DNA of 64,000 nt from Gymnothorax reevesii (taxonomy: Eukaryota; Chordata; Actinopteri; Anguilliformes; Muraenidae): positions 47,273,120-47,337,119 of the forward strand of contig CM056583.1 in assembly GCA_029721435.1 (NCBI GenBank), given 5' to 3'. Position numbers and translations under genes: made by a program. The notes beneath the pieces were generated by a model. That model was given only the letters and a program-made list of their open reading frames with translations, did not search any database and was not told where the DNA came from. Below, piece after piece: positions 49,716 to 63,310 of the stretch (positions within the stretch are counted from its first letter, which is position 1; each line of letters starts with the position of its first letter).

Positions 49716-50495
49716 CAGGCGCGTCGCTAGGACAGGGAATTGGGGGGGCGCAGACACGTCACTTTATGACAAGAATTAGTCCTGGCAAGTTCTCAATCAT
49801 TTTCCTTTATTGGCGCGTTTTCCAATTATTATAACTAGCAAATGAAGACACGGTTTCTCGCCATATGTGATCTAACAGCTATGAAATCATGGGCTTAATT
49901 CAGTACAGAAAAATAACTTACGTTCTAATTGGCCAATGCTTCGCGTTGATTGAACTGTCTGTGTTCCAATGAAATATCGCCTTTCACTCTCGATATTGCG
50001 TGGGTTGATAAAAAAAAAAAAAGTGGCACTTGGCAGTTAAATAGGCTATAAAAAGCATGAGGCTCAAGCTATTTGAGCAGGTATGCAATTTTGAATAACA
50101 TTGATTTAAATACAGCAAATACACGTCCAGATGAATGATTGTCGTCTTACTTAATCGCGGAGAACAAGCAGCACCTGTTAAGTGTGGAGCGCTCTCGGAG
50201 TGAACCTTCTGTTAATCATGAAAAAGACTGAGAACAGGTCAGGACTAATAACTGTTTTAAACGGATGTTTTGTGCAACACAATCTCTGTTCTTGTTCCAC
50301 AACTGTACTGAATTTAGCCCATGATCTAATTGCTGTTAGATCGCATACGGAGAGAAACCGTGTCTTCAGTTGCCAATTACGATAATTGGAAAACGGATCA
50401 GTAAATAAAAATAATTGAGAACTAGCCAAGACTAATTCTTGTCATAAAGGGAGGTGTCTGTGCCCCCCCAACTCCCAGTTCTAGCGAAGCACCTG
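49716..50495. mobile_element. Nonautonomous hAT transposon with about 190-bp inverted ends
   Basis: The left end CAGGCGCGTCGCTAG (49716) and the inverted right end CAGGTGCTTCGCTAG (50495 backwards) are flanked by a perfect 8-bp duplication CACAGCGT (49708-49715 and 50496-50503). The inverted similarity continues inward about 190 bases, for example TTTATGACAAGAATTAGTC, AAGACACGGTTTCTC and GATCTAACAGC. CAG-starting ends with an 8-bp target are the hAT signature. There is no transposase in 780 bp; the two open frames at 50178-50429 are incidental. Confidence 0.88.
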
Positions 50496-50503
50496 CACAG
50501 CGT

Positions 50504-53500
50504 CGTTCTCTCTGCTTCTTTAATACTCTGATAGTGACTGTTTCCTGTGACCATGACTCGCCCAGTAACTGAAGATGTACAATTCAGTGAAATATATCAG
50601 ATGGTTCCATTTATACACATTTACATGAAATGAAATCAATCAAATGAAACAATTTTGGTGAAAGTATGCATGCATTTAAGAAGTACAAACTCCCAGTTCT
50701 ACCACACTGTAAGGTGCACAAATCTACTGCAGATAGGGTGCACAAAAGAATACCTCTGAAATAACACACTAAAAAGAAATTTAGATATTGCAGATTTTTC
50801 TTTTATTATAACTAGCTAAATGTTGAATAAATGTGAAACCATGATTAGTCATCTGCAGCATTATTCTCGTGAGTACCGTAACTGTAAGTTAGCATGCGTG
50901 AGGAAATTGTTAAATTAATCAAGCTATCTTAGAGCAAGCAAAAGCAACCAATCAGGGAAAATGTCAACTTAAAATTCAAGTGAATATGATTAAACAATCA
51001 ACAATTGACATTCAAGTGGCATAATTAGGATGGAAAATCAATGAAGTGACAATGATTTTTATTTAGATTTGGACAATTGCCCAGGAGCAGAGAGAAACCT
51101 GCTAGAAGTCAGGTAAGATACAGTATGCTCATTGTTTTCTGCTATCGTTTCGAAATTATGGATTATTAACCTTATGTTTCCCTCATAAATGCAGGGTAAG
51201 ACAAAGAGCTTAATCTTGCATATTTCAACTGTACATACATGGATATCGTATAATTTCATACCATTGGTTATAGTATTACTTGTGTTAAGACCCCTTATTA
51301 AAGCTAAAGTTTCCAGCATTTAATTTAAACACAGCTAACTTAAATTTTAGAATGTTATGGCACAAGATGGCGTTCTATAAGGAGCCAAATTTAATGCCGT
51401 TAATACCTCACAGACTTTAACCCTGAGCATTACACGCCCATCAAACAACACGTCCAAGCAGGTTAGTTACAGGAGCAGTCGTACTGTCTTTGTCTCTGTG
51501 GCTCCTGCTCACTGCTTAAATGATTCAATGAAATACTGAGAACACAAGTGACAGTCTAAGCGCAGGCCAGATAGCTCGACTGAGGTCCAGTAATGAGCCT
51601 AACGCTTCACTTGTTAAAATTCATTGACAGATGATTTGAGGAAAAAAACAATGTTCGCCATCTTTTCTCAGGCATGGTTGAGTGAAAAATTAATTTAAGC
51701 TGTTGAGGCTATTGCCTCAAACGCTGGGAGAATAGGGTGCTTGAAAACTGTTAATGCCGCAACAGTTTGTGATACAGTGGAAATGTCAAACTAATCTTTC
51801 TGTTAGAAATTTCCCATGATTCTACTATTAAATATCACATTTAAGACGTTGTTGTTTTCACTATATTATGAAAGCATTGTTTGGAATTCCAAAAACTTGC
51901 CAAATTCTGTGTTCTTTCAAAGCGCCACCATTTTCCCGCACTTGCACTGATCAGGGCAGGGAAAAATGGGCGGAAAAGTTTTGTCGAAAGAGGTCCCTCA
52001 GAAAATATTGCATGCATTTTATTGAAAGCCGTTTAATGAATAACACTGGAGACACTTACTATTTACCCAGTGGTTGGAGGCATAGCCACTCTGTTTAATT
52101 TATTGCTCCGATTGTAAATTATATTCACTGGTGTTTGCTACATACAACAGTCAAGACCATTAAGCTGTTTTTTCAGTTACCACCACTTCACAGTAAGTAT
52201 AACTCACAGCAGCACATCATTTCGCTATGACTCGACATTAACCATACAGACATGGTGAAGAGGTTGAGTTGGTGTTGCTGTCAGACTTGGCAAGATTGAT
52301 ATGATTGTTGGAGCCAGATGTGGTGGTTCTGGCATCGCACAAACATCTCAAGCTGTATAAAATTTTCATGCACGGCAATATATCTAGCAAATATAAACAT
52401 ATGCAGTAACTGGCAGATTAGTAGGGTAAAATAATATTGCTGATGGGAAAAATCTGAAGAGAATGGGCCTCGATCAAGCTAAGAAAAACCTAACCGAGCA
52501 GCCAAGAGTTTGCAGCAGCCGGTGCTCCTCATCTACTCCACCCTTACCACCCCCAGGCATGTTCTCATCATTATCTGATTTTCATGTAGCTCTGCTGGGG
52601 TCTGAATTTAGTGAGTAATTTTAATATTTTACCTCTGCTGCCCGGCACCGTCAGATGTGCTGATCAGAGAATATGTGGGTAGATAATCAGCAGTGCTTCC
52701 TGTATGGGCTTTGCAGAAGCGTATCATTTCAAATTGGAGCTGGAGCCAGCACTTTCAGGGCTGCCAGAAGTGTACACACACAGCGAACACCACTAAAGCC
52801 AGCAGGTGATTTTACTGGCTCGTTGAAACTTTGAGCTGCTGAAATGACATCTTCCAGCGTGCTTGTGAAGTTACTCGCCAAGTTCTGGAAACAAGCAATA
52901 CCAGAGATTATTTACATACATCCACTGATAGGCATTTTAACACATTTTGTGCAGTGCTCACTCCACGAAAAAACAATACTGATTGTTTCCTGATTACCCT
53001 GATGCAGTATATCCTTGATGCGGTGCCGTGTCATTAGAGGGAAGAGAGCTTTGCTGAATTAGTGCATGTAACAGTGCATGTATTTTATTTTAGATGTTAT
53101 TCTGTGTGTTCGAATATAAGCCTGCAGAAAACAGATCTCTTTCAGGTAATTTACACTGGCACTGACTGCATTTGCATGTCTCACAGTATAATCGCATCAT
53201 GTATAATGTTTTAACTGCTGACTTTGAAGTGTCATTCACAATGACAAATTGAAAAAGGCAACTGCACTATATATAATCTAAATGTAGTCCAGTTTCATGC
53301 ATGATATTTGTACTTTATCATTTTCTTCATTTCTCTTTCCTGTCTGACCTTGCTCCAGCCCATTCCCATTTCATTACACCCAGCAGATTTTATGCCATAT
53401 CACTTTGTGCATTAATGTGCATTATCCAAACATATCCCTTTGTGTGCACAGCCCAGAACTTAAGGAGTTAATGAGCAAATCAATGCCTAGACTAGACTAC

Positions 53501-53526
53501 ACCACACCATATCACCTGACTGAGTG
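50504..53526. other. Unassigned sequence
   Basis: No recognisable exon or bounded repeat. The 52450-52830 block is repeat-poor and GC-richer and could be a regulatory or noncoding-exon candidate, without direct support. Confidence 0.3.
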
Positions 53527-53529
53527 TGA

Positions 53530-53600
<71 letters not shown>
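53527..53600. repeat. (GA)n microsatellite
   Basis: About 37 GA dinucleotides, interrupted by AA and GC near 53563-53570. The Arg/Glu-rich frame across it is an artefact of the repeat. Confidence 0.95.
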
Positions 53601-53601
<1 letters not shown>

Positions 53602-56229
53602 AAGCCAGCCAGCATGTGAAATTGCCGCACTGAGCACTGCATTGATCACGTACCACAGTGTCAGGCTGTCGATAGGGCGAACAGCAGAGAACCTTTCTGA
53701 AGCCAATGACATCTGTCTCCTGTGTTCAGGTAAAGATGCAGTATTCACTTTGAACAGAATTTATGCTTAGGGCTGCCTATCAAGCAAATATGTATGTAAA
53801 CATATGGCACAGTAGGGGGAGGGATTCTGTGTCAAGCCAAACCTTCAGTGGGCTAATTTCCTTAGCTCTAGATTGCTGCATGCCTTGCCCATATAGTTCT
53901 GCTGTACAAATATGCAGCACATTGAGTCTTGCAGCACAGTGAGTTCCTTTAAGCTCCAGCACATCCATCAACGCATTTCTAAACCATGTGAAAACAGGAA
54001 TGAGTATGATTTTATTCAAGTTATTCATAAACTTGAACATAATGAACATAACTATTGGAATAAATATTGATGCAAGTGATGGAATAAAAACTCCTGAATT
54101 ATGGCATGCAGCACTCAAAATTCATTGTGGATACTGAAAAGTTAGATAACAATGATTACATAACCACTGTACCAGACAGGACCAAAACAAAATCTGCTTT
54201 TGAACTGTTTTGTGGCTTTCTGAAACACTTTCCAGCCAATAATATCACTCTACATACTGTCTAATAAATGTTCCTCTCTTGCTAGCTGTCACTTGAGATG
54301 CTATATATAAGGTAATTTGAAATTATGACCCATTGAACCTCTAAAGATGACCTAAAAAGTGTCTGTTCTTCTATGGTTGAGTTGCTAAGATTAATTTGAG
54401 TCACTTGTCCCTAAAAAATAGACGCCAAAATCCTTTATCTTGAATTATCCAAATGCCCAAAGGCCTGGTGGTTACAGAGGTGAGGCCACCCTGATACATT
54501 TAAATCAGACAACATGGCATTCCAGATGCAAGACAAATTATTAATCATCTCCTTTGCTAAGGGCAAAAACATGCTTTCACGCAGAAAAATAAAATAAAAT
54601 GCCTAAAAAAGACCCTAGACAATGTAAAATATGTTTAATTGTCACTGAAATTTAATAAACCAAAAAGATTGTTTTCACAAGATAGTAACTCCAGTGTGAT
54701 TGTGGTTGGTGTTCAGAGAATGGCACTATAACAATATCCTCCAAGGATAAGCAGCGAATCGGAAGCCCATCTGTTGTCAGCGACCAAGAGTTGAGAATTA
54801 CAAACAACAGCTTCACTGAATGTTCAAACCCCAGCACACAGTCAACATCCTCCTAGCATCACACTCTCTTTCCTCAAGTACCACTGTTGTGTGATTATGA
54901 CAGATCTTATATCTGGAATAGCACAGCCTTCTCGGAGAAAACCCGGTCTGGGATAAAGCTGAAATGACTGTAATGAGTGTATGCAAGCCCATAGGCCTAC
55001 AGCAGCTGTACTCCATCCTTTGTGTGTTTCAAAGAGAAGATCACGTAGTGATTGCTATGACTGTTATCACACATTAGGCAAATTGCTAACCACTGATTTC
55101 ATAAGCGTAAATAACATGAGCTCACAACCTTTTAGACTATGGCAGTACATCATGCGTCATATTTCAATTTTGACCTTCACGTGACTTTCTGCATGGGGCA
55201 AAACATGAATGTTTGGCTCCTTAATAGACTAAATACAAATAAAAATCTAGACCAATTTGAATTAAAACCTTCTCGCAGAGAGTCAACATTTCAGTAACAC
55301 GCTTATCCCAATATCTCAATGTGGCTTCATGCATTTTTTTTTCAAATGAATAAATAAACAAGCATATAAATAAATGTTTAATATACATTCATAAAAGTAC
55401 AGCAAAAAGGGAATAAAACAATAAAAACGAGCATCACAGGCTGAGTAGAGCTGCACAGGTGCGTCAGTTATTTATCAGTCATCTGCTATGGTAGATGTCA
55501 GGATAAAAAGAAGCACACAAATACATTTACTATTTACTTCTTAACCCGCCTTCAAGGCATTTCAGAATTTCTGTAAACAATATGCGCCAGGATACTTCCG
55601 GGTGGCAGAACGCGAGTGGCCATACCCATTGACCTGAAGAGATCCAGCGGGGAAAGACTGACTTAAATTAAGGTTCGGGGTTTATGACTTGAAATTTAGT
55701 AAAACGAGACGAGAAACGCTGACTTTTAAATCTGAAAACATAGGTTTTGTAACCAGAAAATACATCTGTGATATACGATGCGTCTACCAGCCACCCACCT
55801 GCGTTAGTAACCAACTATCGACGAAGTGCTGCTATGAGCCGAGCTTGCACTGCCTATTGGTGGCAAGTGTAGCCTGCTTTTGCCCTATGGATTTTGCAGC
55901 TAATGTGACAGCAGAGCCCCTGGTGACAGCATTCTCTGGAGACAGTCAGCGACAACAGCATCCGCCGAGGAAAAAAGCACATAATTGTTTATTTTTAACA
56001 ATATTTAACAATATTAAAATGGTGGTGAGAAAGATGAACAAATAAATTCTCAGGCTGAACTGTTAAGTAGACAAGAACGCAACTGTCTCAAACTGCAGAT
56101 TCAGCTTACTGTGTCCTCGCGTTCTTGGAAGTTTCTACTCCCGTTCTCAACTTCTCAAGTTTGAACGCACAAATATGGGAGTCCATGAGAAATGGCAGTG
56201 CTTATGCTAGCTAGCATTTGTCCAGTTGT
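53601..56229. other. Unassigned sequence
   Basis: No recognisable exon or bounded repeat. A GC-richer patch lies at about 55580-55650. Confidence 0.3.
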
Positions 56230-56248
56230 AAAGAAACAGCCACAACTA

Positions 56249-57336
56249 AAAACCCTAAAAACCCTGGATGGTTCTCCCGGAGACTATTAGACAATGTACA
56301 CCCAATTTTTAAAAAGGGACTGTTTCCCTTTCTACAGATTAAATGCCCCCAGTTCTCACAATTCAATAAGGAACTGGCCGTTAATCTTTCCCCATTTTTT
56401 ATGGAAGCCATACAAAGCTGGCTGCAATTTCAATTCTATCCTCCAGAAAATACAGAGGAAATTTTGCAACAAATCATATGGTTCAATTCTAACATCTTGA
56501 TTGGTAAGAAATTAATTTTTTGGAAAAATATGTTTGATTCTGGCATTATTTTTATAAATGATCTTCTAAATAATGAAGGTAAATCAATGTCATATGAAGA
56601 GTTAATTGACATTTATGGCAAGGTTTGCCCTCTACAAAAGTTCAATCAACTGGTTGCCGCCATACCGCTAAAATGGAAAAGAAGAATTGTTAGAGGAAGT
56701 AACAAGGAGCTTGTCTGTCGACCATTTATGAAAAACTTTCAGTGGATTGAAAAAACCAGCATAAATGGAATGATATACAAGTTTCACCTTGAATCAAAAA
56801 ACCTGAGAGCTAATCCTCACAATATTTTAGATTCTTGGGAGTATATGCTAGATTTCCCAATTCCATGGAACCAGGTCTTCAATTTAATTTACAAAACAAC
56901 TATAGATTCGTCAATAAGATTTTTTCAGTTTAAATTAATATATACATTTTTGGCCACTCAAAAGATGCTTCATATTTGGGGAATTGAGGAGTCCAACTTG
57001 TGTAGATTTTGTGGCGAAGAGGTTGAGTCAGTGGAACATTTATCTTGGTACTGCCCCTGTGTAGGTCTGTTTTGGACAGGGGTTCAGAGGTGGCTGGCTT
57101 TATATTCAAGTAATTTTACACTGGACTTGCCCACCATTCTTCTGGGCAGTCTAAAAAATGACTGCGGAAAAATAGTCAATATTTTAATACTTCTTGGCAA
57201 AATTTTCTTTTTTAAATCAAAATCTGTGGACGCTCTGAGGATAGAGAGATTCAAAATCTTTGTAAAACATTACAGTAACATTGAATGTATAATGGCACAA
57301 GAGAACAGTAGGTTAAGTGAGTATAAGGATAGATGA
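56249..57336 (+). pseudogene. C-terminal fragment of Tx1/L1 ORF2 (open, truncated)
   Basis: The frame runs without a stop from the insertion point to TGA at 57334-57336, about 362 codons. The computed ATG at 56218 lies in host flank. Visible blocks include PQFSQFNKELAVNL, IIWFNSNILIGKK, FINDLLNNEGKSMSYEEL and FQFKLIYTFLATQKMLHIWG. CRFCGEEVESVEHLSWYC is the C-terminal cysteine-histidine motif of L1/Tx1 ORF2 (CxxC...H...C). The reverse transcriptase and endonuclease are missing through 5' truncation, so the piece cannot move itself. It probably does not make a product unless by chance transcription. Confidence 0.85.
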
Positions 57337-57470
57337 GGGGGCTGAGAGTGGCAGAAGGATGGGAATGAAAATAAGTAATTGTATGAGTACATTAATATAT
57401 GATATGTTGTATGACTATATTTGCTAAAGCATGTATCTTATGTATGTGTGTGTTTCTAGGTACGTTTATG

Positions 57471-57474
<4 letters not shown>

Positions 57475-57517
<43 letters not shown>

Positions 57518-57600
57518 GCTGTATGTAGGTATGTGTATGTATGTATGTATGTATATATGTATACATACATTTATGTATGTATACATATATATAATTATGA
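57475..57600. repeat. (TA)n and TATG-rich microsatellite in the LINE 3' UTR
   Basis: About 18 TA units (57475-57511) are followed by imperfect ATGT/TATG repeats to about 57600. The tract belongs to the inserted LINE. Confidence 0.9.
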
Positions 57601-57868
57601 TTAACGTAGGTATTGTGTAGGTATGTTCTTAATTTTCACTTCAATTTACTCATCTTTGTGTATGTTTACATTCTAATTTATGTCATTGTCCTTTCACTGT
57701 ATCATCTGTAAATATGGGTTTAGGGTGTTGTGATGGGAGTCAAAGGGTGGGTGTGGGGTCTTTGAGAAATTTACTGTAATTGATTAAATTCAGTAGGCCC
57801 CCAAAATGGGGGGGGGGTGGTGGAGGGATTAAAAAAAAAAAAAAAAAAAAAAGAAACAGCCACAACTA

Positions 57869-60800
57869 GGCTACACAGCTGATGGCTTAGAACTAGCCGT
57901 CACCGTATGGAATGGGCTCCATCAATATGCTTTCCAATTGACACAGTACAAGATAAAGTTAAATGTGTCAATGTAATGGCAAAAAAAATAACAGCTGTAA
58001 CACACTGAAAGCTTGCAGTCTTTTTTTTTAATGTAGTGCAAGCAAACTAATTTTTGACTAACATTTCGCTAAGAACTCTTCGGCTTTTGCCACCCAGAAG
58101 AATGTCTATTACTGCTGAGACGTCATGGTAAATTGTCGTATTGTTTTTTTTCCACCCGCCTTCCTGAGTGCTTCCCTCTGCAGCTCCACCTGCAGCACTC
58201 ATGTGGGCTGGAGAGGCAGCCTCCCGCTGGAACCCAGCCAAGCTTTGCAGGGCTGGCGAAAAATAGGACACCCGACCAATGCTACAGCACTGCTCTTCTA
58301 GCAATGTACAGGGTTCCCTGCTAACAACATACAGAGCCAACCCTGAGGACCATTAATGAGCGAGACAGAAAATATGCCTTGTTTTCATCTGTGGAGGGGA
58401 GCTAGGGTTATGCTACGTAGCTGCTAAATATACAAGCCTCCATTTTACGCAGAGGGATTTACTTACCAGAGCTGGAAGAGAGGAAATGTGAATGGGTTGT
58501 TTTCGGGAAACTGCCGTACACCACTGAGGAGATTATTATAATGAAATAATATCAATATAGAGAATACTTCTGACATAATCAAAAATACATTTTCATGTGT
58601 GCTACTCAGAGTCATCGACTACTTTCCCAGCATCATTTCAACTGACAAAACTGGGTACATATTTGATATATGAGCGTGACAAACACCAGACAAATGTAAT
58701 TACATCATATACCATGAGAAAGTGCAGGTCTGGTCCCAGCCTTTCTGCTGCCCACAGTTAGACTCGAGCCGGGGAAGAGGAGAATGTCGATGTCATTGAT
58801 TCAGCTCATGGCTCTTCCAACCCCATCCCCCAAGAGTGATGGCACCTCTTTACAAACACTATTGTCACCGACATCTAGGAGCGACTACTGAACACAAACA
58901 TAAGGAGTTGGCATTCATTAATGTGCCATGAGTGCAGAGAGCCCAAGGATTAACTTCAGTTAGTGACTTCCAGTGTGTAGAGCGTAGGAGTATCTCTTAA
59001 CTCTTGATCCCTGCCATGGGTGCTGACTCAACTCCATCTTAGACACCTTAATTTTATTACTTATCAAACAGACTGGTGCCCACTCTAATGCCTCATCATG
59101 TGTGAATGTCCAGTCAAGCAGCTCTCTAGCTTCACGGAAGATTACCTAGATGGACACTGAATTGTTTCCGGAAACTGTGTTTCTGAGTGCAAACACTCCT
59201 GTTTTGTGTTTGTCTTGAGTTAAAATGCAAAATGCTGCAAACAATTAAGATCACCGGAGCGTGACAATCAAGGTCATTTCACTATTCTTATATTGTCTTA
59301 AATTAAGTGATCAGACTCCCCAGGGTAATGAACCAAGCTTCGAGTGTGCTACACTCTCGCATTCAGCTGCGTTTATGAATGCTTGAAATCTGCAGTTTTT
59401 CCAGTAAGAATTCATGTTCTTCTACAAAAGCAGCAGGCCCCAATGACACCATCCTTCTCCAGAGGGCATACAAACAGCAACCTAATGGTAGCACCGGAAC
59501 GTATTAAATACTATTAAATACTGTACTACAAAGTTAAGAATACATCTTTCATTCCAAGAGTGTCTTTTTATTGCAAGGTCAAAAAACATTTCTACTACGT
59601 TTTCAGAGCTTCCGGGTTCTATGTAGTCGCCACAGCATCACCAGTACCTGCAGGTGGAGCACTGCAGCAGATTTTGGCTGAGGTACAGGATTCAACAAAC
59701 AGCTCCCTATTGGCTGAGAGTGCATGCAGCATCATCTGGAGAAGCCAGAGCAATGGTATCCAAAGGAATTTGGCTTATTAGAGACACGTTAGCTGTCTTC
59801 ATCAGCCGTAATCCTCATAGAAATCAATGGTGGTAACCGTTAGCAAAAATTCCATTCATTCTGAATGGATGAAAGTAATGGCGCTAAAACGGAGAGCTAA
59901 GCTGGTCACTGACTGGATGAAAAAAATTAATGGAATTTGGAAATTTAGTAAGTGTACAACTTCATCCCTAGCAGCAATAATTTTGTCCATAAAAAAACAA
60001 CTTGTCTGGCCTAATATATGGTGAATCATAAAGCATGAAAACAAATATTCAATAAGTTAACACTCTGGAAAAACATTGCTTTTCCCTACCTATGTTATGC
60101 TATTCATTCTTAATGCAGTTGCCGTCACTCACTGTACCTCCTCCCATTGCTTTATCTCAACAACAGAACTTCAGTTATACCAGCTCCACTCACTGCAGGA
60201 TGAAGGTTAATTGTGTTTCAGCACCACCGACCACTCCTCTCTGGCCTGCTCTCCTTATAAGGGCCATTACTGAGGCTATAGCAATGCGAGAGTTACTTTA
60301 TTTCATTATGTTTATCTAATTTCAGATTACTGTGTGCGTTTTTGAGCATCAGTTTCTACTGTATGTGTTTGTGTGTGCATATGTGTATGCATATGTGTGC
60401 GTGTTTTTTTACGCTAGCTCCTATACAGGCATCCGCATAATCATTTTGAAAAATTACTTATCGCGATTTTTCACATCCAGCTGGCATCATTACATAAACT
60501 GCACAAAAAGTTTTCTAAAAATCCACCATTGAATATCTCTTATTATGAGTCAGTCAAGAGGTAATTTCCATCATTATGTCACCAAAATGATCATGAGCAT
60601 TTACCACAGATAAAGCCTAATTTTTGTGCACAAAATATCCTTAAATGTACAGTGAAAAAGCGCATTTCTGTCAAAAATACAATAATACCATCACTGAGTA
60701 CATGGGCGAAAGCGACAAGGAGAAGAGTAGATTCGGTTGGAGCTTCACCATTCCCATCATGCAAAATCATATCCCGGTAACGAGAGCTTCCTCATTTCGA

Positions 60801-61382
60801 ATGGCCATAACCAGGAACAAATGATACCATCCATCATGTGATGAGACAAGAGCCTGCAGTGGCACTTAAACATTTACCATAAATTAATATATAAGAATGC
60901 TAATGAGGTGATAGCTATAGAAACTCTGTTTATGATCACCATGAAGACTATCCCTAAAGAGGTTGAATAAACATAATGGGGAAATATTAAGTGGGCCTCC
61001 ACATTAGTTTTGATTGCTGCCAAACCAGTTGAAATATTACAAATCTCCAGCATGCGAACTCACTTCCTAAGAATATAAGAAACCTTCTGTTACCAGTAGG
61101 TAAATCTATTATCAATGCCACCCACCGACTGTACAGTCTATGGTGCCACCTGTTTACAGGCCTCTCTCTGCATAAAAAAATTTCTGGATTCAAATGACTT
61201 TTGTCTGCAAATACAATAAAAAAACTTACAGAAGATCACCATTTTAAATATCCACACATCTGCACTAAAAAAATTATGACACTGAGATTTGTGAACCTAC
61301 ATCCCGCGAGTTTCCCAAGTATAATCATTAAAGAATTGCGGGTGTCACAGATGCTGACCTTTTGAAAAATGACAAGTGGAGT
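57869..61382. other. Unassigned sequence
   Basis: No recognisable exon or bounded repeat. A (TG)-rich stretch lies at about 60360-60402. The blocks near 58740-59100 and 59620-59760 are repeat-poor but carry no diagnostic signal. Confidence 0.3.
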
Positions 61383-61387
61383 TATTA

Positions 61388-63310
61388 AAGGGCCATTTCA
61401 TGGTAATTGTGAAGTGGCATGAAAAAATTAAATGTCTGAATCTAACCAAAAAAACAATTGGATGGCTTAGATTGGTATCTGAACTTACTGGAAAAAAGAA
61501 AATTGAGTTGAAATTCTTGCTCCTTAATTATGCAAATTAGATTTTCTCGCGAATTCATGGGTCCAGAGCGTTGCAGACAGGACACACATTTTTTCGTCAT
61601 TTTCTCGTGGTGCGTTTCATGTTTGAATTTTTTTTTTCTTGCTGACAGGATGCGTTTTATGTCCCTGCAGACGATCCATCAGTGAGTTTTCTTTTTCAGA
61701 TTGTGAAGTGATAAAATTTCCACTTCACGGGTATCAAGTATCCTGTCCAACACAGGGTTGGAACAAAAAGTTGATTTTTTTCCTACAATAATAAGACTGT
61801 AAACACCAAAGTTAGAATTATCTTAGCTTAGGTAGTATAAAACAATATAACAAAAAGGTTTTTGAAAAATCTCAACACAGCTCACCTTTTTTGTCCTGTC
61901 CACAACGTTTTGCGTGTCGGACAGGACAAAAATGTTGCGGACACGACAAGTTATATGTAATAATGGATTTATTTGGCTTTTAGTTGGTATGGATATTCCC
62001 CTTTTAATGGCTTTTAATGTATTTAAGGCTTCTAAATACTAGGAGGTTGTTTCTTATTTAACTAATATTGAGGCACTTTTAGAGGAAACAAATGCAAATG
62101 TAGGTCTTTCTGATTGCATACAATAAATGTCCTATAAATGAAGACAGAAAAAAAGGGGTATGAGTTTTGTGCAAGGATGGCTTGTCTTTCAATTCAATAA
62201 CACAGATTTCAAGATTTTATTATTGTTTGACATGTTTCAAGAGTTTTGTTTTATTTCAGTTAACTTTCAACACATTTGAATGGGTGTTTCATGGCACTGG
62301 CAGGGCAGCTCGGTGTTGAATCTGGATTCCCTGTCTCATTTCATTAGGCCCTCCTACTCGTTTGAGTTATTACTGTTTGACATGTTTGTGAGCCCTTTTC
62401 TTCTAAATCATAGACTAAAATGCAATTGCAATTAATGACTCTTTGGACATCAAATACTTAATTACGCCCTATGACTCCCAAGAATTAATTGTTATCTTAG
62501 TATAACCTGGCAGCTTTGCTCAATTGAATCAATTGTTTTTTTGAGTAATGGAGTCTTAATTAAGCAGGCATATTTGCTCATTTGAGTGGGCTGTTGTTTG
62601 ATTAATTTCCATACGCTTTGAGTTTAAAATGACTGTTTGACAGGAATCATTTTTTGAACTTGGTCTGTACTGCTTATATATCCTACTAGAATTTTCTGAG
62701 AATGTCCCATCAGGATGATGGTGAGGTGGTGGTGGTGGAGGGGGGGAGTCTGCTGAAATCTTTGATATCCTCTCAAACATGTAAACTGTTTTATATAATG
62801 CAGTTTAATGTTCTAAGTATGTAAATAATGCAATATAATACACTTTATATAAAGTAAATGTGTGTTTTTGCTCATTTTTAATCCAAGTGAAAAAGTGTCC
62901 TGTCCGACACGTCCACAACGCTCATCCCATTGGAATAAGTTCCCCCCTTCGGCTCACTGTTTGAGTGACAAATTCATAATTTCTTCTGAAACCTACCTAA
63001 GATGTAGAGGAACAAAATTACCTTGTTTTGGATTATAAAACTCCAGTGGATGGACAGAACTTTTCACTTCCCTCTGAGGAATAAAAACCCACTTCACTTT
63101 TTGTCCTGTCAGCAACGCAACTTCCAGCCTCATTTTGAACATGAAAATGAAATTCAAAACGTGTGGTGTTTCTATCAAATAAGGGACTTGGGTAGTACTT
63201 GCCTCTCACCAGTTAAAACTTTTCAATTATTCCCAGGAATAATTTTTATTAACGAAAAAAGCCTGTGATTGTCCTGTCGGCAACAAAATAAATACCGTGA
63301 AATAGCCCTT
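61388..63310. mobile_element. Unclassified 1.9-kb inverted-repeat element with iterated GTCCTGTC motif
   Basis: The left end AAGGGCCATTTCATGG (61388) and the inverted right end AAGGGCTATTTCACGG (63310 backwards) match at 14 of 16 bases. TATTA (61383-61387) and CATTA (63311-63315) may be a 5-bp target duplication with one change. Inside, a motif close to TTTGTCCTGTCxGCAACG occurs in both orientations near 61570, 61640, 61740, 61890, 61915, 62895, 63100 and 63270. Such iterated sites usually bind a transposase. No transposase frame is present. I cannot assign a superfamily. Confidence 0.6.

Larger units (their letters stand above)
56249..57849 (+). mobile_element. 5'-truncated Tx1/L1-type LINE insertion, recent
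   Basis: A perfect 19-bp duplication AAAGAAACAGCCACAACTA flanks the insert (56230-56248 and 57850-57868). The insert holds the C-terminal part of ORF2, a 3' UTR and an A-rich tail (57831-57849). The 3' UTR contains a (TA)n tract and TATG-rich sequence. Truncated 5' end, poly-A tail and long target duplication are the signature of L1-clade target-primed reverse transcription. The identical duplications and uninterrupted reading frame indicate a recent event. Confidence 0.92.

Noticed and set aside
50178..50429. Pair of open frames on both strands in the hAT element
   Set aside because: They lie in the inverted-repeat arm and core of a 780-bp nonautonomous element and show no transposase motif.
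53405..53770. 121-codon frame with an Arg-Glu repeat
   Set aside because: The repeat is a translated GA microsatellite.
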